53,141 nucleotides of DNA from an uncultured Mollicutes bacterium (lineage in GTDB: Bacteria; Bacillota_I; Bacilli_A; RFN20; CAG-826), in contig UQCQ01000013.1 of assembly GCA_900539595.1 (NCBI GenBank), positions 1 to 53,141 of the forward strand. Direction: 5' to 3'. Position numbers and translations under genes: made by a program. Each line of letters starts with the position of its first letter. Position 1 is the stretch's first letter. The notes beneath the pieces are model-generated. The model saw only the letters and a list, made by a program, of their open reading frames with translations. It ran no database searches and was not told the DNA's origin. Below, in pieces: positions 34,568 to 42,420 of the stretch.

Positions 34568-35428
34568 ATGCGCGTTTATTCGTCCAAAGAATATCGGCAA
34601 CAGGAACCAAACCTGCATATTTTCTACGGGAAGGCCTATCCGGAAGCCAAGCACACCCACGACTTTGTAGAAATCGTCTATATCGATTCTGGAAAAATCG
34701 ACCACATTGTCAACGGCAAAGAATTCCACGCCAAAAAAGGGGATTTGCTATTTTTGAATTACAATAGCGTCCATTCCTTCAAACCCCTTTGTCCCTCCAC
34801 CTATTACAACATTTCCTTTTATCCTGAAATTTTAGAGAAGATCATCACCCCGGAAAACGCGTTCAGCTTGCTCTCGTTATCTACTTTCAACGAGATCTCC
34901 AAAGAAACCAACGAAGGGCTTGTTTCTTTTAACGCTCACGAGCAGCGGATCGTCAAAAATATCCTGGACGCCATCGCCGAAGAGCAAAGCAAACATCTTC
35001 CGCGATTCGCAGTCATCAACGAATCCTATATGAACATTCTCATCACGATGATTTTGAGGAAGACTTCGTTGCCGGATGAGCCCGAAACCAACGCGTGGAA
35101 TGAATTGGCCGACTATATCAGCGATAACCTCGATAGCGACCTCTCCCTCGAAGCTTTGGCCAAAAAATGCTTCTATAATCCCTCCTATTTCTCTCGCTTA
35201 TTCAAAAGCAAATTCAAGATCTCTTTGGTCGAATACGTCTCCAATAAGCGCGTGGAAAAAGCCATCGGCCTATTAACGGACACCGAGCTTTCGATCAAAG
35301 CCATCGCCTCGGCCTGTGGATTCTCCAATAAAAGCGTCTTCTACCGCACCTTTGCTAAAATCACCGGCAAGACCCCGATGGAATATCGAGGGAAAAGAGA
35401 CATCCTTCCCCCATTAGACAACAAGTAA
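34568..35428 (+). CDS. AraC-family transcriptional regulator
   Basis: 286 residues. The N-terminal cupin-like sensor domain (about 15-95) has AKHTHDFVEIVYIDSG and GDLLFLNYNSVHSF, as in sugar-sensing AraC proteins. The C-terminal double helix-turn-helix (about 180-278) has LSLEALAKKCFYNPSYFSRLFK and IKAIASACGFSNKSVFYRTFAK. Probably activates the GH130-esterase genes immediately downstream in response to a saccharide. It is divergent from the module 1 RDD-transport operon, so it could regulate both. Ribosome-binding site GAGGAGGG. Confidence 0.93.
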   Translation: MRVYSSKEYRQQEPNLHIFYGKAYPEAKHTHDFVEIVYIDSGKIDHIVNGKEFHAKKGDLLFLNYNSVHSFKPLCPSTYYNISFYPEILEKIITPENAFSLLSLSTFNEISKETNEGLVSFNAHEQRIVKNILDAIAEEQSKHLPRFAVINESYMNILITMILRKTSLPDEPETNAWNELADYISDNLDSDLSLEALAKKCFYNPSYFSRLFKSKFKISLVEYVSNKRVEKAIGLLTDTELSIKAIASACGFSNKSVFYRTFAKITGKTPMEYRGKRDILPPLDNK

Positions 35429-35450
35429 AAATTCGTCATTCCGCTTTTCT

Positions 35451-35456
35451 TATAAT
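35451..35456 (+). promoter_or_regulatory. -10 box upstream of the GH130 gene
   Basis: Perfect TATAAT 25 bases before the GH130 start, with no good -35 box. A weak -35 fits a promoter that needs an activator such as the adjacent AraC protein. Confidence 0.5.
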
Positions 35457-35481
35457 GAAATAAAGCCCTGGAGACGATGTA

Positions 35482-36435
35482 ATGAAAGCACCCTTCCCTT
35501 TTGTAGAACGCCCCGCTTCAAATAGCGATCCTTTTTGGCGTTACCCCAACAATCCCGTCATCGGAAGAAATCACGGCTCATTGGCCCGCGTTTTCAATTC
35601 CGCCCTTCTTCCTTATGGCGATGGCTATATCGGCGTATTTCGCGCAGAGAAAAGAGATTCTATTCCCCATTTGTTCTTAGGCCGAAGCCTAGACGGGATT
35701 CACTTCGAAATCGAAGAAACTCCCATCCGATTCACTTACGAAGACGGTCGGAAAGATGATGCTGCCTACGGGTATGACCCCCGGCTCATCGAAATGGAGG
35801 GGAAATATTACATCCTGTGGTGCGATGACCTTAACGACAGTCCCGCGATTAACATTGGCTATACGGAAGACTTCATTCATTTCGTCAAAATGAACCACCC
35901 CTTCCCTCCCAATTCAAGAAACGGCGTCCTTTTCCCTGAGAAATTTGATGGTCAATACCTCGCCCTTTATCGTCCAACCGATGGAACCGACGGCAACATC
36001 TACTGCTGCCGTTCTCAGGATTTGCATCACTGGGGAGACTATTCTTTGTTCCTGCCCAAAACTCATTTTGGCTGGGGGAAATATAAAATCGGCGCAGGGT
36101 GCAATCCCATCAAAACCAAAGAAGGGTGGCTATTGATTTATCATGGGGTCATCGATACCTGTAATGGCCTTCTTTATTCCATAGGCGGTGCTTTGTTGGA
36201 TTTAAAGGACCCCACCAAGGTGCTTTATCGGAGCAAGGATTACCTTTTGACCCCCGAAGCCCCCTATGAAACCGCCGGATTCGTCCCCAACGTCTGTTTC
36301 CCCTGCAGCGCACTCGTGGACGAGGCAACTGGGCGAATCGCCCTTTATTATGGCTGTGCCGATACGGTGACATCCCTCGCTTTTTCCACCATCGATATCC
36401 TCGTTTCTTACATCAAGGAGCACGCGGAACCATGA
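35482..36435 (+). CDS. GH130-family beta-mannoside phosphorylase-like enzyme
   Basis: 317 residues, the normal size for GH130 (five-bladed propeller). Recognisable features: N-terminal PVIGRNHGSLARVFNSALLP, YDPRLIEMEGKYYILWCDD (D99, R101), KIGAGCNPIKTKEGWLLIYHGV (203-223) and a late GALLDLKDP segment. GH130 enzymes phosphorolyse beta-1,4- or beta-1,2-linked mannosides, giving mannose-1-phosphate; exact linkage cannot be told from sequence. No signal peptide, so it acts on imported oligosaccharide. Its stop overlaps the esterase start as ATGA. It sits after an AraC regulator, suggesting inducible glycan use. Confidence 0.9.
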   Translation: MKAPFPFVERPASNSDPFWRYPNNPVIGRNHGSLARVFNSALLPYGDGYIGVFRAEKRDSIPHLFLGRSLDGIHFEIEETPIRFTYEDGRKDDAAYGYDPRLIEMEGKYYILWCDDLNDSPAINIGYTEDFIHFVKMNHPFPPNSRNGVLFPEKFDGQYLALYRPTDGTDGNIYCCRSQDLHHWGDYSLFLPKTHFGWGKYKIGAGCNPIKTKEGWLLIYHGVIDTCNGLLYSIGGALLDLKDPTKVLYRSKDYLLTPEAPYETAGFVPNVCFPCSALVDEATGRIALYYGCADTVTSLAFSTIDILVSYIKEHAEP

Positions 36436-37469
36436 ACGAAGAAAAACGAAGCGAACTCCTTTCCTATTTTTTGAACGAAGAATATGGCGTCCTCCCCTCT
36501 TTTTCCGACGTACACGTTTATTACGAGGTGGTAGACGAATTCCCCGATGCCTTAAAAGCCCATCGAAAGGATTTACGCTGCCACTTAGAAAGAAAGGGAC
36601 GTTACACCTCTTTTGGATTTGATTTGTTCGTGCCGCCCAAGCCAAAAGGTGTCTTCATTTTTCTTTGCAACCGCCCCGTGGGACAAATCAGCAAAAAGGA
36701 AATCGATCCGAACCGCGACCTCAAAAGTTCGTTTTATCCCATGGAAGCCATTCTAAAAAGAGGCTATGCCTGCTGCGCATTCCTTACCGCGGAAGTCGCA
36801 GAAGATAAAGCCGGGTTCCGTTTCGGCATGAATTCCCTTTTCCCCGACATCAATCACGAAGACCCCCATTCCTATGGAACGCTTCTATTTTGGGCAAAGG
36901 GGTTCAGTCTCATCATCGACTATCTAAAGCAAGACCCCCTCACCAAGGATCTGCCCCTTGCAACCGTCGGCCATTCTCGCGGTGGCAAAACCAGTCTTTT
37001 AGCCGGGGTGATCGACGACCGCATCGACCTCGTTTGCTCTAGCTGCGCCGGTTGTGCAGGCGACGCGGAAGAATCCAATTACCACAAAGGGGCCGAAACG
37101 ATTCAAGTGATCACGAAGGCCTTCCCCTTTTGGTTCGCCCCCACTTTTAGGAAATACGCCAAAGAGAAACGAGAACACGACCAAAGCGAATTCCTTTCCC
37201 TCATCGCCCCACGCTTGCTTTACACCTCTTCCAAATCCGAAGACCTTTGGGCCGACCCCGTTGGGGAATTCGAAACCCTGCAAAAAGTATCGAAAGCCTA
37301 TGAGGAACAAGGCTTAAAAGGCTTTGAACCCGCAGAAGCATTCGACATCCACCACGAATTCCTCTCCCAAGAAGGAAATATCGCCCATCACCATCTTTTT
37401 GGGGAGCACGATTTGGACGAACGTGACTGGAATCTTTACATGGATTTCTGGGACAAGCACCGCAAATAA
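36432..37469 (+). CDS. CE15-like alpha/beta-hydrolase (possible glucuronoyl or acyl esterase)
   Basis: 345 residues. The nucleophile motif GHSRGGK (180-186, S182) followed by an SCAGCAGDAE stretch matches the arrangement in carbohydrate esterase family 15 (GHSR-GK then SGxGG). The C-terminal HHHLFGEHDLDERDWNLYMDFWDKH carries the likely catalytic histidine. The N-terminal ELLSYFLNEEYGVLP also fits the family. No signal peptide, unlike most characterised CE15 enzymes, so it may deacylate imported saccharides. Coupled by ATGA overlap to the GH130 gene. An acetyl-esterase role is an alternative. Confidence 0.75.
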   Translation: MNEEKRSELLSYFLNEEYGVLPSFSDVHVYYEVVDEFPDALKAHRKDLRCHLERKGRYTSFGFDLFVPPKPKGVFIFLCNRPVGQISKKEIDPNRDLKSSFYPMEAILKRGYACCAFLTAEVAEDKAGFRFGMNSLFPDINHEDPHSYGTLLFWAKGFSLIIDYLKQDPLTKDLPLATVGHSRGGKTSLLAGVIDDRIDLVCSSCAGCAGDAEESNYHKGAETIQVITKAFPFWFAPTFRKYAKEKREHDQSEFLSLIAPRLLYTSSKSEDLWADPVGEFETLQKVSKAYEEQGLKGFEPAEAFDIHHEFLSQEGNIAHHHLFGEHDLDERDWNLYMDFWDKHRK

Positions 37470-37559
37470 TCGACAAAGTTCTATTGCGCGTTTCTTTTAA
37501 GCGTGTATTCTTTTTTCAAGGGGAAACGCGAATATGGATAAAAAACTCTTGTTGCCTCG

Positions 37560-38279
37560 TTGGCTGTCTTAACCTCTTTCATTGTGGCATCCGTCGCCTG
37601 CTTTGCCTATGGCTTATGGCAACTCGTCACCTTCATCGTTTTGGTTTCCGACGTCACTTCTTACGTCGCGGGATACCCAGTATTCTTGATGCTCGAATTT
37701 GCCATTTACTTCGGATTAGGCATCACGTCCCTCATTCTTTTGGTCCGTTGCAAGAATAAAGGCGAAGGTGGAATGCTGGCTAAATTGTTCTATTCCATCT
37801 TCCTCATTGCCACCGGAGGATGGCATTTTGTAAGCCCCATCGTCTTCAATATCGGAAACTTTGCCCCCTTGAATTGCCTCGTCGGCCTCACCAATTTGGT
37901 TCTTGGAATCATCTGTTGCAGCACCTTAGGAAAGAAGACGAGCAAGGTCCTGCTTATCATCGCCGGCAGCTTCGACGCCATATGGGCTTTTACCCTTGCG
38001 ACTTGGAATCTCGCCAAGGATTGGGTCGACTATGGCCTATTGTTCCTGCTTCTAACCGCTGCAACGATTTTCTTTATCGTTGCAAGCTCCGTGGCCAAGG
38101 AGAAAGCAGGGACGCCTATCGCCGAGCAAACCAACGTATCCAGTCAACCGGAGCCATCTCTTCTAACCGAAGCGGATTACGAAGCCTTAACCAAACTCAA
38201 AGAATTGCTCGACATGGGCATTCTTACCCAAGAGGAATTCAATCAAAAGAAGCACGAACTCCTCTCAAAACATCAATAA
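37560..38279 (+). CDS. SHOCT-domain membrane protein, 5' end apparently frameshifted
   Basis: About 239 residues from a TTG at 37560, with five to six hydrophobic helices and a C-terminal SHOCT motif (LKELLDMGILTQEEFNQKKHELL) after a linker. SHOCT segments are short oligomerisation modules. The TTG has no ribosome-binding site. A better start exists at 37534 (ATG after AAGGGG), but that frame stops after 12 codons. One more A in the run of six A at 37540-37545 would join it as MDKKTLVASLAVLTSF, a normal membrane-protein start. So the gene probably begins at 37534 and carries a one-base deletion, either real or a sequencing error. Function unknown. Confidence 0.75.
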   Translation: MAVLTSFIVASVACFAYGLWQLVTFIVLVSDVTSYVAGYPVFLMLEFAIYFGLGITSLILLVRCKNKGEGGMLAKLFYSIFLIATGGWHFVSPIVFNIGNFAPLNCLVGLTNLVLGIICCSTLGKKTSKVLLIIAGSFDAIWAFTLATWNLAKDWVDYGLLFLLLTAATIFFIVASSVAKEKAGTPIAEQTNVSSQPEPSLLTEADYEALTKLKELLDMGILTQEEFNQKKHELLSKHQ

Positions 38280-38290
38280 CATAGAGGGTA

Positions 38291-38316
38291 ACCGGACCGA
38301 AAAGGTTCGGTTTTTT
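38291..38316 (+). terminator. Terminator of the SHOCT membrane protein gene
   Basis: ACCGGACC GAAAA GGTTCGGT (8 pairs, one G-T) followed by TTTTT. Confidence 0.88.
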
Positions 38317-38368
38317 GTTGTTCTTATTTAACCGCAAATCACGTTGAATCAAATGTCGCATTTATTCA

Positions 38369-39418
38369 TCAGAAGAAATTTCTGACATGCGTAACGTATT
38401 CCTTAAACCTTGGTAAAGCGAATTCGATTTTCCCATAGCCCGCAGATACGAGATACCCTTTGCGAATCATTTGAAGGCGGTAATTATTAAAATTATTGAG
38501 AGACATTCCCGATGCTTCGCGAATCGCGGAGGTTTCATTGGTTGGACACTCAGAAATAGTGACACATAAATCCTTTTCCTTTTGTGTCATGCCATTCCAA
38601 ATAACCCCATATCCATTTTCAGCTAGATAAGTATCTAATTTGTCCAATAATTCTGGTGTCACGCGACATTCGCCGCTTGAAAAACAAAGGCTCCCAATGA
38701 CTTGATACGCAAAAGCGTAGCCGTTCGTTAATTTGGCCAACTCGTCCGCGTCATTGCTGGAGATATTTAGCTCTTTTTGGTAGCTCCTAGAAATGGAAGG
38801 GAGGTCAAGAGGGTTCAAATACACTTTTGGGGAACGTGCAAGAAAAGAGGTGGATTTGCCACTAATAAGAGAGTCGACGTTCTCAATCAGACCAGTCATT
38901 AACAGAAAAACGGGGGATTCATCGCCAATCAAAGACTGGTAAAAATTTGCAAAATAGTTCAGCTTTTTCGTCACGTGAATTTCGTCGATGGTGACCAAGA
39001 CCCGTTTTCCCTTCTTTTTTAGGCCATCCAGCATTCTGCGAATCGCCATTTCGGAAGAAAGCGTGGTAGAATTCGTTTCAAGATGAAACGTGATATGGGG
39101 GATTCCTAAATCAATGGATAAGCCTAGGTTTATCCGAAGTTTTTTCGTGGCTAGGAACAAACCCTCGGCCAACGGTGAAACAAAATCGCCTTGAGGATTA
39201 AGGTCGATAACGACCCAATCTTCCTTTTGTTTTAATTCTTTGGCAACGCTGCGCATAAGAACTGTTTTTCCCGATCCTCGAATGCCTAAGATCATGTAAG
39301 ACATCGCGATGGTTCCCGCATCAAGGAAAGAATTTAATATTTGGTCATAAGCATCGTTTCGTCGAATTAAACTATTAGGAATCATTCCATAAAGAACGTT
39401 AAACGGATTTTGTTTCAT
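38369..39418 (-). CDS. AAA-type ATPase of unknown role (orc1/STAND-like)
   Basis: 349 residues. P-loop GIRGSGKT (45-52), Walker B VLVTIDEIH (140-148), a sensor-like FLLMTGLIEN (171-180), and a C-terminal winged-helix-like region (about 275-345). This layout is like the archaeal-ATPase / Orc1-like group of standalone ATPases found in many gut bacteria; their role is unclear. It appears more A+T-rich than its neighbours by eye, stands alone beside tRNA-Lys and is preceded by phased 10-bp repeats, which suggests an acquired gene. It has an extended -10 box (TGGTACTAT, 39443-39451) and an AGG-containing leader. Confidence 0.82.
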   Translation of the reverse strand: MKQNPFNVLYGMIPNSLIRRNDAYDQILNSFLDAGTIAMSYMILGIRGSGKTVLMRSVAKELKQKEDWVVIDLNPQGDFVSPLAEGLFLATKKLRINLGLSIDLGIPHITFHLETNSTTLSSEMAIRRMLDGLKKKGKRVLVTIDEIHVTKKLNYFANFYQSLIGDESPVFLLMTGLIENVDSLISGKSTSFLARSPKVYLNPLDLPSISRSYQKELNISSNDADELAKLTNGYAFAYQVIGSLCFSSGECRVTPELLDKLDTYLAENGYGVIWNGMTQKEKDLCVTISECPTNETSAIREASGMSLNNFNNYRLQMIRKGYLVSAGYGKIEFALPRFKEYVTHVRNFF

Positions 39419-39468
39419 AAAAGGGCCTCGCTTTCAGCAAACATAGTACCACGCAAAATCAATAAGTC

Positions 39469-39548
39469 TATGTATTTTTATGTATATTTATGTATTTTTA
39501 TGTATATTTAAATTTTTAATGTATGTTTATGTATATTCATGTATGTTT
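39469..39548. repeat. Tandem 10-bp repeat array (TATGTATNTT) upstream of the AAA ATPase
   Basis: Eight units of 10 bp in register: four clean copies alternating TATGTATTTT and TATGTATATT, one degenerate unit, then three copies with TGTATGTTT or TGTATATTC. The 10-bp period places every copy on the same DNA face. The array begins at the -35 region of the ATPase promoter. Likely a binding array for a regulator, possibly the ATPase itself, or an iteron-like element. Confidence 0.75.
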
Positions 39549-39628
39549 GCAGGCTTAAAAAGATGAGCGGATCAAGACACTGGGCGGCCGGTCTACGAAG
39601 CCGTTTGTAACGAGAATTCTTTAAAATC

Positions 39629-39681
39629 TTCGAAAATTGCAAATTTTGCATTTTTTGCATTTCGAAAATTGCATTTTTTGA
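39629..39681. repeat. A+T-rich direct repeats (TTCGAAAATTGCA and GCATTTTTTG)
   Basis: TTCGAAAATTGCA occurs at 39629-39641 and again at 39661-39673, and GCATTTTTTG at 39648 and 39671. The copies are 32 and 23 bases apart, in a stretch without a gene between the ATPase repeats and tRNA-Lys. Possibly mobile-element or binding-site remnants. Confidence 0.55.
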
Positions 39682-39709
39682 AAAATTTGAAAGTTTTCCC
39701 ATAATGTCT

Positions 39710-39740
39710 AAAAAAAAGAAAACCTCCGATTTTCGGAGGT
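39710..39740 (-). terminator. Terminator of tRNA-Lys
   Basis: On the minus strand ACCTCCGA AAA TCGGAGGT followed by TTTCTTTTTTTT, 13 bases after the tRNA end. Confidence 0.9.
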
Positions 39741-39753
39741 CAATGGTTTTATT

Positions 39754-39829
<76 letters not shown>

Positions 39830-39954
39830 ACATGCTTTCTCAAGAAAGCCCGTGTATTTTACCGCGCTTCACCCTCCTCTTCAATAGCATTTTTTCGTTC
39901 TTTAACCAAAACGAAATCGGGAAGAAGGGTGAAGCGGTTTCCGGCCCCCTTCTT

Positions 39955-39984
39955 TTGACTTTCGCGCGCGCATTCGACTACGAT
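39955..39984 (+). promoter_or_regulatory. Promoter of the SIR2-headed module 2 operon, -10 box 7 bases from the start codon
   Basis: TTGACT (39955-39960), 18 bases, TACGAT (39979-39984), then 7 bases and the ATG at 39992. No ribosome-binding site; a leaderless transcript is expected. Confidence 0.65.
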
Positions 39985-39991
39985 ATGGGTC

Positions 39992-41278
39992 ATGGATAAG
40001 AATTCCCGCGATCAATATTTGTTCCAAAAGAAATCCCTCATTCTATTGTTGTATCTCTACTACCGAACGGGGGTACATTACGAAAGCATCACGCTGCGGA
40101 GCTTCGGCTTCCACTTTGACCCCACCTGTAACTTCAAAGCCATCGTGAAGTCGAAAAAGGAACATATCCATAAATATACGATTCACATCTATACCTCCTT
40201 ATTTCGCGTAAACCTCGAAGAAATGGACGTCATGGGGAATGTCAACATCATCAAAGTCAAAAATGTGAAAGACGACGCCTACGCCCCTAACGCCTCCGTG
40301 AATATCTATTTTGACGGCGACCGTTTCAAGGTCGTGGGGTTTGTCGAAGGCCAACGTGTTTTAATCGAATCCCCCAAGCACGAAAAAGGGCAGGACCTCT
40401 TGTCGGTTCTAGAATCCGGAGAACACCATAACGAATCCGCGGATAGTTTCTTGCTTTGGCTCATGCGTTTCTATTCGACCAAACTCCCCACCGATTTGGT
40501 CATGGGGGCCGGCATCAACAAGGATTATGGGGCGAAAGACTGGATGGAATTGCTCAATTCCCTCAACCTCAAATTCTATGCCGGGGAAACCACTTCGAAG
40601 GAAGAAGTGAAGCACTACATCGGGGAAGAGGTTTTAACCTCTCCTTCCCTCATGCAGCAAAAGGGTTTCAACATCTATAAAGAACTCGCCCATGAGCTTT
40701 ATGAATTCGAAGAAGCCAAATCGTTTAACGACCCCGATTCCACCCTTTATCGGTGCGTAGACTTTCTCCAAGCCCACCCCGGAACTTCCGTCATCACCTA
40801 CAATTACGACACGAATTTGGAATATCTTCTCCGTAAAAGGGACCTGCTTTATAGCACTATCTACGACGACAATTCCTTCACGGTCAAAAACGCCATCGCA
40901 ACCATTTACCATGTCCATGGCTTATTGCCCTATGGCAAATACGATCAGGAAAAATTCACGGACTCGCTCATCTTCAACGAATCCGACTATTATTATCTCT
41001 ACAACAACCCCTATTCCTGGAACATCGCCAAGCAATTGCACGACTTTAAATTCAACGTCTGCTTCTTCATCGGAATCTCTTTGACCGACCCCGACATGAA
41101 ACGCCTTTTGGAACTTGGCCAAAACTATTTGAAGTTCAATTTCATCTTCATGAAACGTCAAAAGGGATATTCCCCCAGCGTGTTTAACATCATCTCCTCC
41201 TATTTCTTCACCTTTGACCTCATCGTCATCTGGGTCAACGAATACGAGGAAATCGGAGATTGGCTGAAGAGATTATGA
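39992..41278 (+). CDS. SIR2-like domain protein (predicted NADase), translationally coupled to module 2
   Basis: 428 residues. The C-terminal part (about 165-420) is a SIR2-like domain: GAGINKDYGAKDW (172-184), ITYNYDTNLEYLL (268-280, N271 as catalytic asparagine), YHVHG (306-310, likely catalytic His) and FIGISLTDPDMKRLL (359-373). Such bacterial SIR2 proteins often cleave NAD in antiphage defence, but some have other roles. The first 150 residues are beta-rich and unrecognised, perhaps a sensor. No signal peptide or clear membrane helix. Its TGA overlaps the ATG of the next gene (ATGA), which ties it to the RDD-ABC operon rather than to a defence island. Confidence 0.85.
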   Translation: MDKNSRDQYLFQKKSLILLLYLYYRTGVHYESITLRSFGFHFDPTCNFKAIVKSKKEHIHKYTIHIYTSLFRVNLEEMDVMGNVNIIKVKNVKDDAYAPNASVNIYFDGDRFKVVGFVEGQRVLIESPKHEKGQDLLSVLESGEHHNESADSFLLWLMRFYSTKLPTDLVMGAGINKDYGAKDWMELLNSLNLKFYAGETTSKEEVKHYIGEEVLTSPSLMQQKGFNIYKELAHELYEFEEAKSFNDPDSTLYRCVDFLQAHPGTSVITYNYDTNLEYLLRKRDLLYSTIYDDNSFTVKNAIATIYHVHGLLPYGKYDQEKFTDSLIFNESDYYYLYNNPYSWNIAKQLHDFKFNVCFFIGISLTDPDMKRLLELGQNYLKFNFIFMKRQKGYSPSVFNIISSYFFTFDLIVIWVNEYEEIGDWLKRL

Positions 41279-42420
41279 GAAAGCCGTCTTCCTATGCTAC
41301 ATGCATCGACGCCCCAAGAGGGAGAAAATTCGGGGCAAAGTTCCTCGATTATTTACTCTGTGGCGTTTTAAGCATCCTTTTTTATTTTGGAGGACGGGCG
41401 ATCGGAGATGCCACCCCTTCGGTAAAAACCCTAACAGGCTCTCTCCAATCTCAGCAAAAAGAACTAACAACGCTTGTTTTGAATACCCATCTTGCCGAAA
41501 AGGGCGAGGATGGATTGCTATTATCGCAAAACACCTTATCCAACCAGTTTGTTTTATCTCTTGCCAAGGGTTCTTTGCTATATCATGGGACGGACGAATC
41601 GGCCTTATCTTCCATTTATCAAAACGTCACGCCCGCCTCCGCTATTTCAGACCGCGTTTGTTATTATTACGCGACCTATAAGCCCGCCCACGCGGAATCC
41701 TTTCTCCCTCTTGGAGAAACTGGCGAATCCTATTACCGGAATCAGCTAACAAAAGGCTACGAAGACTATTTCGTGGAGGAGGGGTATCCGTTTTTGAACG
41801 AGTACCAAGCCAAAACCTTAGATGAAGGACTCCGTAACGCGGATTATTCCCTGGGGACGGAAATCAAGAATCAACTCGCTTCTCGCTACGTGAAATTGCT
41901 TCAAAACGGGGCCAAAGAATTTGAATCCTCTTATGCACCCTATTTAGAAAAGAACCAAGAATACGAAAAAGGAATTTCTACTTATCTCCAAATCCAAGCC
42001 ACGACTGTACTCCTTTCTTGTTTGCTCGCTTCCCTCCTTTATTTTGGATTAAGCCCTTGGATCTTCCAAAACGGCCAAACTCCCGCGGACAAATCCTTTC
42101 AGCTTTATTACGAGGATCAAAGCCTAGAACCCGGGGTTCGTTTCCACCTATTCCGTCTTCTGTTCGGCGTGATCGATTTTGGCCTTCTTATTCCCTTTGC
42201 CCTCCTTCTTTCTTCCGGGGCGGCGGGGCTAGAAATCCTTGCACAGGGAAAAGTCGGTTATCTTCCGTTATGGGTCTATCCTTTGATTTCTTTTAGTTGG
42301 GTGGGATTCCGTTATCTATTCTCTTTGATTCGCAAAGACCATATTACGTTCTTAGAATGGGCGGGAAAGGCGAGGGAAGTCGATGGACGAAGCGTCGAAA
42401 TCAATCGAAGTTCAAAATAA
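41275..42420 (+). CDS. RDD-like membrane protein C (module 2)
   Basis: 381 residues from the ATG at 41275 (overlapping the SIR2 stop). N-terminal helix after GRKFGAKFLDYLL, an extracytoplasmic region of about 190 residues rich in Tyr and Glu, then three to four helices with a cytoplasmic loop and a short basic tail. Same length, order and layout as protein A of module 1 (33296-34441), although sequence similarity is weak by eye. Function unknown. Its end overlaps the next RDD gene by 38 bases. Confidence 0.78.
   Translation: MRKPSSYATCIDAPRGRKFGAKFLDYLLCGVLSILFYFGGRAIGDATPSVKTLTGSLQSQQKELTTLVLNTHLAEKGEDGLLLSQNTLSNQFVLSLAKGSLLYHGTDESALSSIYQNVTPASAISDRVCYYYATYKPAHAESFLPLGETGESYYRNQLTKGYEDYFVEEGYPFLNEYQAKTLDEGLRNADYSLGTEIKNQLASRYVKLLQNGAKEFESSYAPYLEKNQEYEKGISTYLQIQATTVLLSCLLASLLYFGLSPWIFQNGQTPADKSFQLYYEDQSLEPGVRFHLFRLLFGVIDFGLLIPFALLLSSGAAGLEILAQGKVGYLPLWVYPLISFSWVGFRYLFSLIRKDHITFLEWAGKAREVDGRSVEINRSSK

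Noticed and set aside
39469..39548. CRISPR array
   Set aside because: The units are 10 bp and contiguous, with no spacers and no cas genes.
39508..39702. A 64-codon minus-strand frame between the ATPase and tRNA-Lys
   Set aside because: It is made of the A+T-rich repeats, with no ribosome-binding site or domain.
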